Notes: generated from the sequence alone by a model not told the origin. A stretch of 64,000 nt of DNA from Paraconexibacter algicola (GCF_003044185.1 NZ_PYYB01000004.1:248001-312000), one strand, 5' to 3'. Positions 33,980 to 43,051 are shown, counted from the first letter of the stretch. Numbers and translations are program-made.

Positions 33980-34594
33980 TCAGCGGGCGGCCGCCCAGAC
34001 CGCCCAGAGCGGGTCGCCGTCGCCGTGGGGTGGCGTGCGCAGGTCGGCGCTCGGTGGCCCGAAGCCGTCGGTCAGCTCGAAGTAGCGGCGCACGATCGCG
34101 ACGCGCTCGGACTCGCGCGCGGCGAGCCATCCCCGGATCGCCTTCGTCGGGAAGCAGCGGTTGGAGAACGTGCAGACGAACAGGCCTCCGGGGCGCAGCA
34201 CCTGGGCGACCTCGGCGAAGACCTCCAGCGGCGAGGTCAGGTAGTCGACGCTCAGGCAGCAGACCGCGTGGTCGAAGCTGTCGGCGTCGAACGGCAGGTC
34301 CGGCACGGCGTTGAGGTCGTGCACGACGCAGCGGGACGCGGCGCCGTTGGCGCGCAGCTCCGCCTCGTTCATCCCGAGCACGACGAGCTCCTCCGGCGGC
34401 ACGTGGAAGTGCGAGACCCACGAGGACATGAGGTCCAGCACGGTCCCGCGATCGACCCCGAGCTCCTCGTACAGATCGCCGACCGCGCGGACCGCCTCGT
34501 CGTCGATGTGGTGCACGAGCCGCTCGGGCAGGTAGAACGCCGCGTCGGGCGTCGGGTCGAGCCGGTCGAAGAACCCGGGAGGAAACGCGCTCAT
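33980..34594 (-). CDS. Class I SAM-dependent methyltransferase (Methyltransf_11 type)
   Basis: 204 residues from ATG 34594 (MSAFPPGFFDRLDPTPDAAF). SAM-binding elements are TVLDLMSSWVSHF (a divergent motif I lacking the usual GxGxG) and LNAVPDLPFDADSFDHAVCC, with VLRPGGLFVCTFSNRCFPTK downstream. The substrate is unknown. An upstream frame extension to 34720 would overlap the neighbouring promoter region and lacks family character. It is divergent from the csbD-like gene. Confidence 0.8.
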   Translation of the reverse strand: MSAFPPGFFDRLDPTPDAAFYLPERLVHHIDDEAVRAVGDLYEELGVDRGTVLDLMSSWVSHFHVPPEELVVLGMNEAELRANGAASRCVVHDLNAVPDLPFDADSFDHAVCCLSVDYLTSPLEVFAEVAQVLRPGGLFVCTFSNRCFPTKAIRGWLAARESERVAIVRRYFELTDGFGPPSADLRTPPHGDGDPLWAVWAAAR

Positions 34595-34722
34595 CCCTCC
34601 AGGGTCGCGGACGCGGGGCGCGCCGACGCGCCATCGACGCCCGCCACCCCGGTTGGTTGCGCGTGCAAGCGGGTACTCCTCGATCGTCGCATCCCCCTCA
34701 TCACGACACCGAAGGAGCACCC

Positions 34723-34878
34723 ATGACGGATCTCGCAGGCAAGGCCAAGGAGACCACCGGCAAGCTGACCGGTGACGACGATCTCAAGCGCGAGGGCCAG
34801 GTCGACCAGGCGGTCGACAAGGTCAAGGAGACCGCCGAGAAGGTCACCGACAAGGTCAAGGACGTCCTCGGCAAGTAG
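34723..34878 (+). CDS. CsbD family stress protein
   Basis: 51 residues, lysine- and glutamate-rich amphipathic helices: LAGKAKETTGKLTGDDDLKR and DQAVDKVKETAEKVTDKVKD. This is the CsbD signature (KAKETxGKLTGDxxLKxEG). Members are induced by general stress in Bacillus and others; their molecular role is unknown. A strong RBS (AAGGAG) 6 bases before ATG 34723 decides the start. First of a run of five small genes. Confidence 0.92.
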   Translation: MTDLAGKAKETTGKLTGDDDLKREGQVDQAVDKVKETAEKVTDKVKDVLGK

Positions 34879-34951
34879 CCCGTCGTCCCGGGTCGGCGGC
34901 GCCCCGTCCGGCGCCGCCGCCCGCCACCTCTTCCCCCATCAGGAGGCCACC

Positions 34952-35098
34952 ATGTACCAGCTGCTCGGACGCATCACCTGGAAGATCCTCAAGCTCGTCG
35001 CGCCGCCCCTGGCGCGCAAGCTCCAGTACCGCCTGACCGGCGAGCACCCGCCCCGCCGCTCGCTGCTGCGCCGCGTGACGGCGCGGGGTGCGCGGTGA
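34952..35098 (+). CDS. Small basic amphipathic protein
   Basis: 48 residues, MYQLLGRITWKILKLVAPPL then ARKLQYRLTGEHPPRRS. One hydrophobic stretch near the N-terminus and a basic tail suggest a membrane-associated peptide, close to the DUF4235-like small membrane proteins in character. An excellent RBS (AGGAGG) precedes ATG 34952. Overlaps the next gene by GTGA. Confidence 0.75.
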   Translation: MYQLLGRITWKILKLVAPPLARKLQYRLTGEHPPRRSLLRRVTARGAR

Positions 35099-35400
35099 GC
35101 CTGCTGCGGCGTCCCGCCTCGCGGGTCGCGGCCAAGCGGGTCGTCCCGTGGCTCATCGCCCTGGACGTCGGCCGCGAGGCCCACTCGCACGTCACCTCGC
35201 GCCTGTCCCCCACCGAGCGGCGTCAGCTGTTCGAGCTCGTCAAGCGCAGCGGCGGTCGCCCGAGCACGCTCTCGGCGCGCGACCGCCGGCAGCTGCAGCG
35301 GCTCGTCGACCGGCTCGACCTCAGCGGCCTGGCCAAGCACTCGGTCGGCGCCGCGATCACCGGGCGACGGCACCACGGCCGCGGCCGTCGCCGCCGCTGA
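35095..35400 (+). CDS. Hypothetical basic protein
   Basis: 101 residues from GTG 35095, coupled to the upstream gene. Arg-rich throughout; SRLSPTERRQLFELVKRSGG and LSARDRRQLQRLVDRLDLSG form a tandem of similar helical segments (xLSxxxRRQLxxLV), possibly an internal duplication. The C-terminus ends in a run of Arg. It may bind nucleic acid or the membrane surface. No family recognised. Confidence 0.65.
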   Translation: MSLLRRPASRVAAKRVVPWLIALDVGREAHSHVTSRLSPTERRQLFELVKRSGGRPSTLSARDRRQLQRLVDRLDLSGLAKHSVGAAITGRRHHGRGRRRR

Positions 35401-35461
35401 GCCCCTCGTCGGCCCGGTCCGGTGACCGGGCCGGCCCCCGTCCACCGTCGCGTACCATCGG

Positions 35462-35857
35462 ATGATCGCCAGCCTCGCCGCCCGCACCCCCGACGACCTC
35501 GAGGACGAGCTGCAGGACGCCCGCTCCTCGCTCCGCTACTGGGAGCGGCGCCTGCGTGCCACCGGCCGGGGCCCGCGCCACCGGCGCCGCCGCCGCGAGG
35601 CGCAGCAGCACGTGGTCCGCTGGACCGCGCGGGTGCACGAGCTCGAGCGCCGGCGGTTCGGCACCGGGGCGCGCGGCGCGCTCGTCCAGCTGGTCGAGGA
35701 GCAGCGGCTCCCCGCGGTCGTGCGGCACCGCGGGCGCACGGTCGCGCGCCGCACCCGCACCGTGCTCGTCGTCGGCTCGGTCGCCGTCGGCGTCACCCTG
35801 CTGGCGGTTCTCGCGGCCGTGCTCGTGACGGCGCTCCGCGTCGTCGGCGTGCTCTGA
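35462..35857 (+). CDS. Hypothetical membrane-anchored coiled-coil protein
   Basis: 131 residues. The N-terminal two thirds are charged and helical (TPDDLEDELQDARSSLRYWE, then RHRRRRREAQQHVVRW), likely a coiled coil; residues of about 100-130 form one C-terminal transmembrane helix (VLVVGSVAVGVTLLAVLAAV). A tail-anchored topology with the basic part in the cytoplasm is likely. No family recognised. Confidence 0.65.
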   Translation: MIASLAARTPDDLEDELQDARSSLRYWERRLRATGRGPRHRRRRREAQQHVVRWTARVHELERRRFGTGARGALVQLVEEQRLPAVVRHRGRTVARRTRTVLVVGSVAVGVTLLAVLAAVLVTALRVVGVL

Positions 35858-35966
35858 CTCCACGAGCGCTCAAGGTTCGCCCGGCGGCTGCCGACACCGG
35901 CAGGGACGGCCGGGACGACCAGCCCGGCGGTCACCGACCACCGTTCCCCCTCCGAGAGGTCTCCCC

Positions 35967-36077
35967 GTGTCGCTCGCCCTGATCGTCGTCGTGCTGCTGA
36001 CCGTCGCCCCGCTGCTGCTGCTCGTCTGCGACCTCGTCTCGCCGGTCAAGCCGACCCTCGGCGACCGCTCCGCCTAG
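35967..36077 (+). CDS. 36-residue single-span membrane peptide
   Basis: GTG 35967 to TAG 36077 encodes 36 residues: a hydrophobic helix (SLALIVVVLLTVAPLLLLVC) and a short polar tail ending TLGDRSA. An RBS-like GAGAGG lies 8 bases upstream. Its place at the end of a run of small membrane or stress genes and the clean helix support a real gene, but it is short and unconfirmed. Confidence 0.5.
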   Translation: MSLALIVVVLLTVAPLLLLVCDLVSPVKPTLGDRSA

Positions 36078-36098
36078 CGCCCGGCCGTTCCGTCGCGC

Positions 36099-38636
36099 TC
36101 AGGTCCGGCCGAACGCGACGGTCCGGACCACCGGCTCTCCCGCGAGGTCCGAGGCGTCGAGGTCGACGCGCACGAGCAGCGAGAAGTCCTGGTTGGCGTC
36201 GGGGTCCAAGAGGATCTGGCGCACCTCCCACTCCTGCGGGCCGCGCGTCACGAGCAGCAGCTCGGGCGAGCGGGCGTCCGGCCCGGTCTCGATCCACTCG
36301 TACTCCTCCCAGAGGGCGTCGAGACCCGCGGCGAAGTCGGCGCGCGTCACCGTCGGCCGGGTCGGCGGGTCGGTCAGCTGCCCGGCCGCCGCCTCCAGCG
36401 CCGCGAGCCCGTCGGCGTCATCGCGCGCGATCAGCTGCACGCGCTGGAACAGCGCGTTGCGGACCATCCGGGTGAACGCCCGCTCGTTGCCGGTGATCGG
36501 TCGCGGGGGCGGCGCCGGGGCGCCGGCCGCCGCGCGCTCGACGGCGTCCGGGTCGGTGAGCGCCTCCCACTCGTCCAGCAGGCTCGAGTCGGTCTGGCGC
36601 ACGGTCTCGCCGAGCCAGTCGATCAGCTCGTCGAGCTCCGCGGTGCCGAGCTCGTCGGGGATCGTCTGGCGCAGCGCCCGGTACGCCCCGCTGAGGTAGC
36701 GCAGCACGAGCCCCTCCGAGCGGGCCAGGCCGTAGGCGGCGACGAGCTCGGTGAAGCTGCGGCCCGACTCCCACATGTCGCGGACCACGGACTTCGGGGA
36801 GAGGTCGGACTCGCGCAGCCACGGTCGCGTCTCGCGGTAGGCGCGCAGCGCGTCGCGCAGGCCCTCCCCGAGCGGCTGCGGGTAGGTGACCTCCTCCAGC
36901 AGCGCCATGCGCTCCTCGTACTCGATTCCCTCCTCCTTCATCGCGGCGATCGCCTCGCCGCGCGCCTTCCCGGCCTGCGCTTTCAGCACCGGGAACGGGT
37001 CGTCGAGGATCGCCTCGACGACCGAGACGAGGTCCAGCGAGTAGGTCTCCTCGTCGGGATCCAGCAGCGTGAACGCGTGCAGCGCGAACGACGCGAGCGG
37101 CTGGTTGAGCGCGAAGTCCTCCTGGAGATCGACGGCCAGGCGCAGCGTGCGGCCGTCCTCGTCGGGTTCGGGCAGCCACTCGAGCACGCCGGCGGCGAGC
37201 AGCTCGTCGCCGAGCGCGACGGCCTGCTCGAGCAGGCGCGCGCGACCACGCTCGTCCTCGTGGTTGTCGGTCACGAGGGCGCGCATCGCCTCGATCGGGT
37301 CGGCCGGCTGGTGGACGACGTTGAGGATCGTGGAGTGGTCGACGCGCAGCTTGGACTGCAGCGGCTCGGGTGCGGCCTCCCGCAGCCGGTCGAACGTCTC
37401 CTCGGTCCAGGAGATCTCGCCCTCCGCCGGCTTCTTCGTCTGGACCTTGCGGCGCTTCTTCGGGTCGTCCCCCGCCTTCTGCAGCGCCCGGTACCGCTCG
37501 ATCACGTGGTCGGGGGCCTGCACGACCACGGTGCCCGCGGTGTCGAACCCGGCGCGGCCCGCGCGCCCGGCGATCTGGTGGTACTCGCGCGCCTTCAGCA
37601 GCCGTGACTTCGTGCCGTCGTACTTCGCGAGGCTCGTGAGGACCACGGTGCGGATCGGGACGTTGATCCCGACCCCGAGCGTGTCGGTGCCGCAGATGAC
37701 CTTCAGCAGCCCCTGCTGCGCGAGCTGCTCGACGAGCCGCCGGTAGCGCGGCAGCATCCCCGCGTGGTGGACGCCGATGCCGCCCCGCACGAGCTTCGAC
37801 AGCGTCCGGCCGAAGCCCGCGGTGAAGCGGAACGCGCCGAGCTCGTCGGCGATCGCGTCGCGCTCCTCGCGGCTGCAGAGCTTCGCCGACAGGAGCGCCT
37901 GGGCGCGCTCCATCGCGGCGGCCTGCGTGAAGTGCACGACGTAGATCGGGGCCTGGTCCTCGGCGACGAGGTCCTCGAGCAGCTCGTGCAGCGGCTCCAG
38001 CGACCAGCGGTGCGTCAGCGGCACGGGCCGCGGCGCGTCGGCGATCAGCGCGGTCTCGCGGCCGGTGCGGCGCGTGAGGTCGTCGGCGATGGCGCGGACG
38101 TCACCGAGCGTCGCGGACATCAGCAGGAACTGCGCGTCGGGGAGCGTCAGCAGCGGCACCTGCCACGCCCAGCCACGCTGCCCGTCGGCGTAGAAGTGGA
38201 ACTCGTCCATCACGACCTGTCCGACGTCCGCTCCCGCGCCCTCGCGCAGCGCGATGTTCGCGAGCACCTCGGCGGTGCAGCAGATCACCGGGGCGTCGGC
38301 GTTGACCGACGCGTCACCGGTGAGCATCCCGACGTTCTCGGCCCCGAAGGTCCGGCACAGCGCGAAGAACTTCTCCGACACGAGCGCCTTGATCGGGGCG
38401 GTGTAGAACGTACGCCGGTCCTCGGCGAGGGCGGCGGCGTGCGCGGCGACCGCCACGAGCGACTTGCCCGAGCCCGTCGGTGTGGAGAGGACGACGTTCG
38501 CGCCGCTGAACAGCTCGATCGCGGCCTCGTCCTGGTGGGGGTAGAGCTCCAGGCCCTCGTCCGCCGCCCAGGCGGTGAAGGCGTCGTAGAGCGCGTCGGG
38601 GGTCGGCTCGTCGGGGAGCGCGTCGAGCAGCGTCAC
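36099..38636 (-). CDS. DEAD/DEAH-box helicase with DUF3516-type C-terminus
   Basis: 845 residues from GTG 38636. Superfamily 2 motifs occur in order: Walker A TPTGSGKS (52-59), TAPIKALVSEKF, DEFHFYAD (motif II, near 143), LLMSATLGDV (III), the long strand with GVGINVPIRTVVLTS, and QIAGRAGRAGFDTAG (VI). The Ski2/Mtr4-like core is followed by a large C-terminal helical region as in actinobacterial DUF3516 helicases, whose members are thought to act on RNA. Upstream, a TACGGT -10 at 38703-38708 (minus) would give a 60-base leader without clear RBS. Not in an obvious operon. Confidence 0.9.
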   Translation of the reverse strand: MTLLDALPDEPTPDALYDAFTAWAADEGLELYPHQDEAAIELFSGANVVLSTPTGSGKSLVAVAAHAAALAEDRRTFYTAPIKALVSEKFFALCRTFGAENVGMLTGDASVNADAPVICCTAEVLANIALREGAGADVGQVVMDEFHFYADGQRGWAWQVPLLTLPDAQFLLMSATLGDVRAIADDLTRRTGRETALIADAPRPVPLTHRWSLEPLHELLEDLVAEDQAPIYVVHFTQAAAMERAQALLSAKLCSREERDAIADELGAFRFTAGFGRTLSKLVRGGIGVHHAGMLPRYRRLVEQLAQQGLLKVICGTDTLGVGINVPIRTVVLTSLAKYDGTKSRLLKAREYHQIAGRAGRAGFDTAGTVVVQAPDHVIERYRALQKAGDDPKKRRKVQTKKPAEGEISWTEETFDRLREAAPEPLQSKLRVDHSTILNVVHQPADPIEAMRALVTDNHEDERGRARLLEQAVALGDELLAAGVLEWLPEPDEDGRTLRLAVDLQEDFALNQPLASFALHAFTLLDPDEETYSLDLVSVVEAILDDPFPVLKAQAGKARGEAIAAMKEEGIEYEERMALLEEVTYPQPLGEGLRDALRAYRETRPWLRESDLSPKSVVRDMWESGRSFTELVAAYGLARSEGLVLRYLSGAYRALRQTIPDELGTAELDELIDWLGETVRQTDSSLLDEWEALTDPDAVERAAAGAPAPPPRPITGNERAFTRMVRNALFQRVQLIARDDADGLAALEAAAGQLTDPPTRPTVTRADFAAGLDALWEEYEWIETGPDARSPELLLVTRGPQEWEVRQILLDPDANQDFSLLVRVDLDASDLAGEPVVRTVAFGRT

Positions 38637-38749
38637 GCGGACGGCTCGGGGCGTGGACGGCGCGGGGTCGGGCTGGGTGGGGTCGGGCGGACCACGTCCC
38701 GCACCGTACCGACCGCCACCGGCGGGACGGGTCCGGGAGCCGGCCGCGG

Positions 38750-39760
38750 CTACGCCGCCAGGCGCAGATGGCGGCGCCGCCGCCGGCGCGCGGCGGGCAG
38801 CGGGACGCCGTCGAGCGTCGCGTCGAGCCGGGCGGCGACCGAGGCGTGCGCGGTCTCGAGCACGCGGCGGCTGCGACCCCGGTCCATCGGGTTGAGGCCC
38901 ATCGCGCGGAGGTCCGCGGGGGCGGGCGTCAGGAGCGCCGCGTGCATCCCCGCGGCGCGCAGCCGGTCGAGCTCGCGGCCGGTCCGCGCTGCGGTCGCCG
39001 TCCGGGCCAGGCCGTAGACGGCCGTGTCGAGCAGCGGCCCGCGCTCGCGGGCGGAGAACGGCGTCAGCACGAGGACGGTGTCGAGCGGTTCCCCGGCGAG
39101 CAGGTCCGCGTTCGTCAGCGAGCGGATCCCGCCGTCGACGTAGCGACGACCGCCGATCGTCACGGGCCGGTAGTACGACGGCACGGCGCAGGAGGCCGCG
39201 ACCGCGTCGGCGACGGTGGCCGCGGGCGCCCCGTCCCGGCCGAAGGTCACGAGCCGCCCGGCGCGCACGTCCCAGGTGTGCAGCCACAGGCGCCGGTCCG
39301 CAGGCCAGCCCGGACGTGCCGCCGCGTGCGTGAGCCCGCGGATCTCGTCGCTGCTGCGCACGCCGCGGGGCAGCAGGCCGGTGAGCGCGCCGAGCCGCCG
39401 GCGAGGGCCGCCCCGCAGGAGGCTGCTCGAGGCGAGCCCGAGGGACCCCGGGAGCGGGAGCGCGAGGCCCTCCGGGCCGCGGCCCGCGGTGGCCGCGACG
39501 ATCGCCTCGCGCAGCAGCCCGGGGTCCTCGGCGAAGGCGAGCAGGTCGCACGGGTCGTGTCCGGCGGCGAGCACGGTCGCGGCGACCGCGCCGGCGGACG
39601 TGCCCGCGATCAGGTCGGCGTCCGCCGGGTCGTAGCCGTGCTCCCGCAGGGCACGGAGGGCGCCGGCGAGCCAGGCGATCCCGGTGATGCCGCCCGCTCC
39701 AAGGACGAGCCCGACCCGCGGGCGGGCGGTGCGGGGACGGACGGGAGCACGCAGCGGCAT
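38750..39760 (-). CDS. Patatin-like phospholipase
   Basis: 336 residues. The oxyanion loop GLVLGAGGITGIAW, nucleophile elbow GTSAG (Ser55) and catalytic DGG in RRYVDGGIRSL (near 211) make a complete Ser-Asp dyad. Probably cytosolic or membrane-peripheral; hydrolyses acyl esters of lipids. The Arg-rich C-terminus (ARRRRRRHLRLAA) could bind membranes. Lies 113 bases upstream of the helicase gene, on the same strand. Confidence 0.9.
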   Translation of the reverse strand: MPLRAPVRPRTARPRVGLVLGAGGITGIAWLAGALRALREHGYDPADADLIAGTSAGAVAATVLAAGHDPCDLLAFAEDPGLLREAIVAATAGRGPEGLALPLPGSLGLASSSLLRGGPRRRLGALTGLLPRGVRSSDEIRGLTHAAARPGWPADRRLWLHTWDVRAGRLVTFGRDGAPAATVADAVAASCAVPSYYRPVTIGGRRYVDGGIRSLTNADLLAGEPLDTVLVLTPFSARERGPLLDTAVYGLARTATAARTGRELDRLRAAGMHAALLTPAPADLRAMGLNPMDRGRSRRVLETAHASVAARLDATLDGVPLPAARRRRRRHLRLAA

Positions 39761-39832
39761 GAGCTGCGGTATCCCGCGGCCCGGACGTGGTTACCGGCCG
39801 ACCCCCGACCGGGGGGATCGTGGCGTCGGCGT

Positions 39833-40633
39833 TCAGCCGACGATCGCGCCCACGACCGACAGGAGCGCCCCGATCCCGGCCGTGACGCCGGCGGCGATCA
39901 GGCCGAGCCGGGCGCGCCCCGCGCTCTTGAGGCTCTCGCCGAGCCGCTCCTCGACGGTGCCCTCGCAGACCTGCAGCCGGTGCTCGGCGTCGGCCACGAG
40001 CGTGGTGCCCGCCATCCGTCCGGCGACGAGGACCGGCACCCCGTCGGGCAGCACGTCGATCCGGGTCTCGACGTAGTGGTCCCGGCGGTCGGCGGTCATC
40101 TGCGTGAGCCCGGCGAGGATCGTGGCCGCCAGCCCGCCCTCGCCCGAGGCGGCCCCGGCGGAGGCGGCGACCCGGTCGGCGCGCGACTGCAGCAGATCGC
40201 CCTCGACGTCGAGGTCGCGCAAGGTGATCGTGAGGTCCCGGCCGCCGTCGCGCACGACGAACGGCGCGGTGCTCTCGCGGCTGGAGATCGTGTTGGAGCG
40301 CTCCTCCCAGCGATGGTCCGGACCGCTGTCGTTGCCGCTGCGGTTCACCCGCACGCGCTCCTCCCAGTGCTCGGTGACGGTCTCGCGCCACCAGGCGGCG
40401 GGCGTGCCGAGCGTCGGGTCCTTCTGCGGCGCGCCGTCCGGGCCGGCGGGCGCGACGGTCGTGCCGGTGACCGCCACGGCGATGCCGTCGCCGGCGTCGA
40501 GCGCCGTCTCGATGTCGACGGCGGCGACCGCGGTCCACCAGCCGGCCGTCTTGTCGGAGGACCGCTTCCAGAAGAAGCACACGACGGCGGCGACGACGCC
40601 GACCGCCAGAAGGGTGAGACCGATGGCGAGCAC
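39833..40633 (-). CDS. Membrane protein with GIDE-like (E3 ligase-related) domain
   Basis: 266 residues. An N-terminal transmembrane helix (AIGLTLLAVGVVAAVVCFFW), then a soluble domain of the GIDE/DUF3592-like plan: GIAVAVTGTTVAPAG, WWRETVTEHWEERVRV, STAPFVVRDGGRDLTITL, VLPDGVPVLVAGRM. A C-terminal helix (GLIAAGVTAGIGALLSVVGA) closes it. Bacterial GIDE-domain proteins have no RING and no known activity. No operon partner. Moderate certainty. Confidence 0.6.
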   Translation of the reverse strand: MLAIGLTLLAVGVVAAVVCFFWKRSSDKTAGWWTAVAAVDIETALDAGDGIAVAVTGTTVAPAGPDGAPQKDPTLGTPAAWWRETVTEHWEERVRVNRSGNDSGPDHRWEERSNTISSRESTAPFVVRDGGRDLTITLRDLDVEGDLLQSRADRVAASAGAASGEGGLAATILAGLTQMTADRRDHYVETRIDVLPDGVPVLVAGRMAGTTLVADAEHRLQVCEGTVEERLGESLKSAGRARLGLIAAGVTAGIGALLSVVGAIVG

Positions 40634-40663
40634 GCGCGCAGTGTCCCAGACCGTCCGGTGGGC

Positions 40664-40669
40664 TAGCGT
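40664..40669 (+). promoter_or_regulatory. -10-like box of the 40678 gene
   Basis: TAGCGT, 8 bases before ATG 40678, no RBS. Confidence 0.4.
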
Positions 40670-40677
40670 TCGCGGCG

Positions 40678-41034
40678 ATGACCGAGCTCCCGCAGTGGCC
40701 CCCGGACTGGGTGGAGGAGCACGCGCTCGCCGCCGAGCAGACGATCGCGGCCACCGACGACCTGGCGCTCGCGACCGCGCTGCGCGCCGACGATCGCGTG
40801 CTCATCTCGGTGAGCTGGCCGGGCGGACGGCGCTACCTGTACGTGGATCCGGTCGGGGCCGAAGCGCCGCGCGCGCTGCGGGCCGGCGACGAGCCGCAGG
40901 ACGCCGAGCTGCGCCGTCAGCTCGACGCGATGTGGTCGCAGGCGCTCGGGCTCGCCAAGCAGTTGATCGACGGCGATCTGCAGGTCGGGCCGGACGGCCC
41001 GCAGCCCGAGAAGAAGCGCCGCTGGCGCCGCTGA
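40678..41034 (+). CDS. Hypothetical cytoplasmic protein
   Basis: 118 residues. TELPQWPPDWVEEHALAAEQ, ALRADDRVLISVSWPGGRRY and a lysine/arginine C-terminus (PQPEKKRRWRR). Predicted soluble, mixed alpha/beta, no family recognised. Stands back to back with the GIDE-like gene and 61 bases before the ion channel gene, which has its own -10. Confidence 0.65.
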   Translation: MTELPQWPPDWVEEHALAAEQTIAATDDLALATALRADDRVLISVSWPGGRRYLYVDPVGAEAPRALRAGDEPQDAELRRQLDAMWSQALGLAKQLIDGDLQVGPDGPQPEKKRRWRR

Positions 41035-41081
41035 GCGCTGCCGTTGGACAGAAGTCCGAGGATTCCCGCGGCCCATCGCCC

Positions 41082-41087
41082 TAGAAT
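41082..41087 (+). promoter_or_regulatory. -10 box of the CASTOR/POLLUX-like gene
   Basis: TAGAAT, 8 bases before TTG 41096; the strongest support for a rare TTG start. Confidence 0.45.
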
Positions 41088-41095
41088 GTCGCGCC

Positions 41096-43051
41096 TTGTC
41101 CTCCTCATCTCGTCTCCGCCGTCAGCGGGCGGCAGCCGCCTCCACGCCCCTCCGCCGGCCGGCCAAACCCCGACCCGAGCCGAGCTTCGGCCAGCGCGCG
41201 CGGTACGCGTTCGACGCGTCGATGTCGCGCGGCCCGAGCGCCCTGATCGGCTATCTCGGGCTCGCGGTGCTGCTGATGGTCGTCGTGACCGCGGCGGTCG
41301 CGCTGATCTTCGGCGCCGGCCCGACGGACAACCCGATCACGGCGGCGTACAACGCGCTGCTGCACACGATCGACTCCGGCACGGTCGCGGGCGACACCGG
41401 CACCGGCTACATCATCCTCGGCCTGTTCGTCACGGCCGGCGGCATCGTGATCTTCAGCGCGTTCATCGGCGTGCTCGCCACGACGCTCGACGAGCGGCTC
41501 GCCGAGCTGCGCAAGGGGCGCTCGAGCGTCCTCGAGAAGGACCACACGCTGATCCTGGGCTGGTCGGACACGATCTTCACGATCCTCTCGGAGCTGTCGA
41601 TCGCCAACGAGAGCGAACGTGACCCGGTCGTCGTGATCCTCGCCGAGAAGGACAAGGTCGAGATGGAGGACGCGATCCGCGAGCGCATCGAGGACATGCG
41701 CGGGACGAAGATCGTCTGCCGCACGGGCAGCCCGATCAACCTGCGCGACCTCGCGATCGTCAACCACCACGACTGCCGCTCGATCATCGTCCTGTCCCCC
41801 GAGGAGGAGGACCCGGACACGAGCGTCATCAAGACGATCCTCGCGCTCACCCGCGGCCCCGACCGCCGCGAGGAGCCGTACCGGATCGTCGCGGAGATCG
41901 AGCACCCCTCGAACATCGAGGCCGCGTACCTCGTCGGCGGCGACGAGGCGGTCATCGTCGACAAGGGCGACACGATCGCCCGGCTGATCGTGCAGGCATC
42001 GCGGCAGGCGGGCGCCGCCGCGGTCTACGTCGAGCTGCTGGACTTCGACGGCACCGAGATCTACTTCCGTGACGACCAGTCGTTCACGGGCCGCACCTAC
42101 GGGGAGGCGCTGCTGGCGTACGAGGAGTGCGCCGTGATGGGGGTGCGCACGGCCCAGGGCGTCACGATCAACCCCGACGCCGCGACGGTCATCGGCGCGG
42201 GCGACGAGCTCATCGCGCTGGCGGACGACGACAGCGTGCTCGTCGCGGCGCAGGCGCCGACCGTCGCGCCGGACGAGGCGCGCGTCGTGCGGGCGGAGTC
42301 CCCGCCGGAGTCCCCCCGGCGGGCGCTGATCATCGGGGTCAACCGGCGGACCGCCCCGGTGCTCCGCGAGCTCAACGCGTTCTCCGCGCCGGGCTCGGAG
42401 GTCGTGCTGCTCGGCCCCGACGAGCAGCGCATGGTCCGGGCGATCGCCCGGGCGGGCACGATGACGAACCTCACGACCTCCACGATCGAGGGCGTCCCGA
42501 CGGACCGCTCGACGCTCGAGGCGGTCGACGTCCCCTCCTACGACCACGTGATCGTGATGAGCGACGACGACCTCGTGCCGCAGCGCGCGGACGCCCGGAC
42601 GCTCGTGACGCTGCTGCATCTGCGCGAGCTGACCGACAAGGCCGACAAGCACGTGACGATCGCGTCGGAGATGCTCGACGAGGGCAACCGCGAGCTCGCC
42701 CAGGTCACGAAGGTCGACGACGTGATCGTCAGCGAGCAGATCGTCAGCCTGATGCTCGCCCAGATCAGCGAGAACGAGCACCTCGCCGAGGTGTTCGACG
42801 TGCTGTTCAGCGCGGAGGGCTCGGAGGTGTACCTGCGGGACGCCTCCACCTACGTGACGCCCGGCGAGCCGGTGTCGTTCGCGACCCTCGTGGCCGCCGC
42901 GCGGGAGCGCGGCGAGACGGCGATCGGCTACCGCGACGCGTCCGCGGCCGAGGACGCCGCGGAGGCCTACGGCGTGCGGATCAGCCCGCCGAAGTCGGCG
43001 CTCTTCCCCTGCACGGGCCGCGACAAGCTGATCGTTCTCGCCGAGGACTGA
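41096..43051 (+). CDS. CASTOR/POLLUX-type ion channel with RCK-like domains
   Basis: 651 residues starting at TTG. Two transmembrane helices (LIGYLGLAVLLMVVVTAAVA; YIILGLFVTAGGIVIFSAFI) flank a pore loop (NALLHTIDSGTVAGDTGTG). That loop lacks the TVGYG filter of K channels and matches the plan of CASTOR/POLLUX/SYM8 proteins. Two large cytoplasmic Rossmann/RCK-like units follow (HTLILGWSDTIFTILSELS; ALIIGVNRRTAPVLRELNAF). Plant homologues conduct ions at the nuclear envelope; bacterial roles are little known. Length and order match the family. Confidence 0.85.
   Translation: MSSSSRLRRQRAAAASTPLRRPAKPRPEPSFGQRARYAFDASMSRGPSALIGYLGLAVLLMVVVTAAVALIFGAGPTDNPITAAYNALLHTIDSGTVAGDTGTGYIILGLFVTAGGIVIFSAFIGVLATTLDERLAELRKGRSSVLEKDHTLILGWSDTIFTILSELSIANESERDPVVVILAEKDKVEMEDAIRERIEDMRGTKIVCRTGSPINLRDLAIVNHHDCRSIIVLSPEEEDPDTSVIKTILALTRGPDRREEPYRIVAEIEHPSNIEAAYLVGGDEAVIVDKGDTIARLIVQASRQAGAAAVYVELLDFDGTEIYFRDDQSFTGRTYGEALLAYEECAVMGVRTAQGVTINPDAATVIGAGDELIALADDDSVLVAAQAPTVAPDEARVVRAESPPESPRRALIIGVNRRTAPVLRELNAFSAPGSEVVLLGPDEQRMVRAIARAGTMTNLTTSTIEGVPTDRSTLEAVDVPSYDHVIVMSDDDLVPQRADARTLVTLLHLRELTDKADKHVTIASEMLDEGNRELAQVTKVDDVIVSEQIVSLMLAQISENEHLAEVFDVLFSAEGSEVYLRDASTYVTPGEPVSFATLVAAARERGETAIGYRDASAAEDAAEAYGVRISPPKSALFPCTGRDKLIVLAED

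Noticed and set aside
36099-40805. 1568-residue minus-strand frame covering the helicase, patatin and GIDE-like genes
   Set aside because: Only the part from GTG 38636 is helicase. Upstream sequence is low-complexity and overlaps two well-supported genes in another frame.
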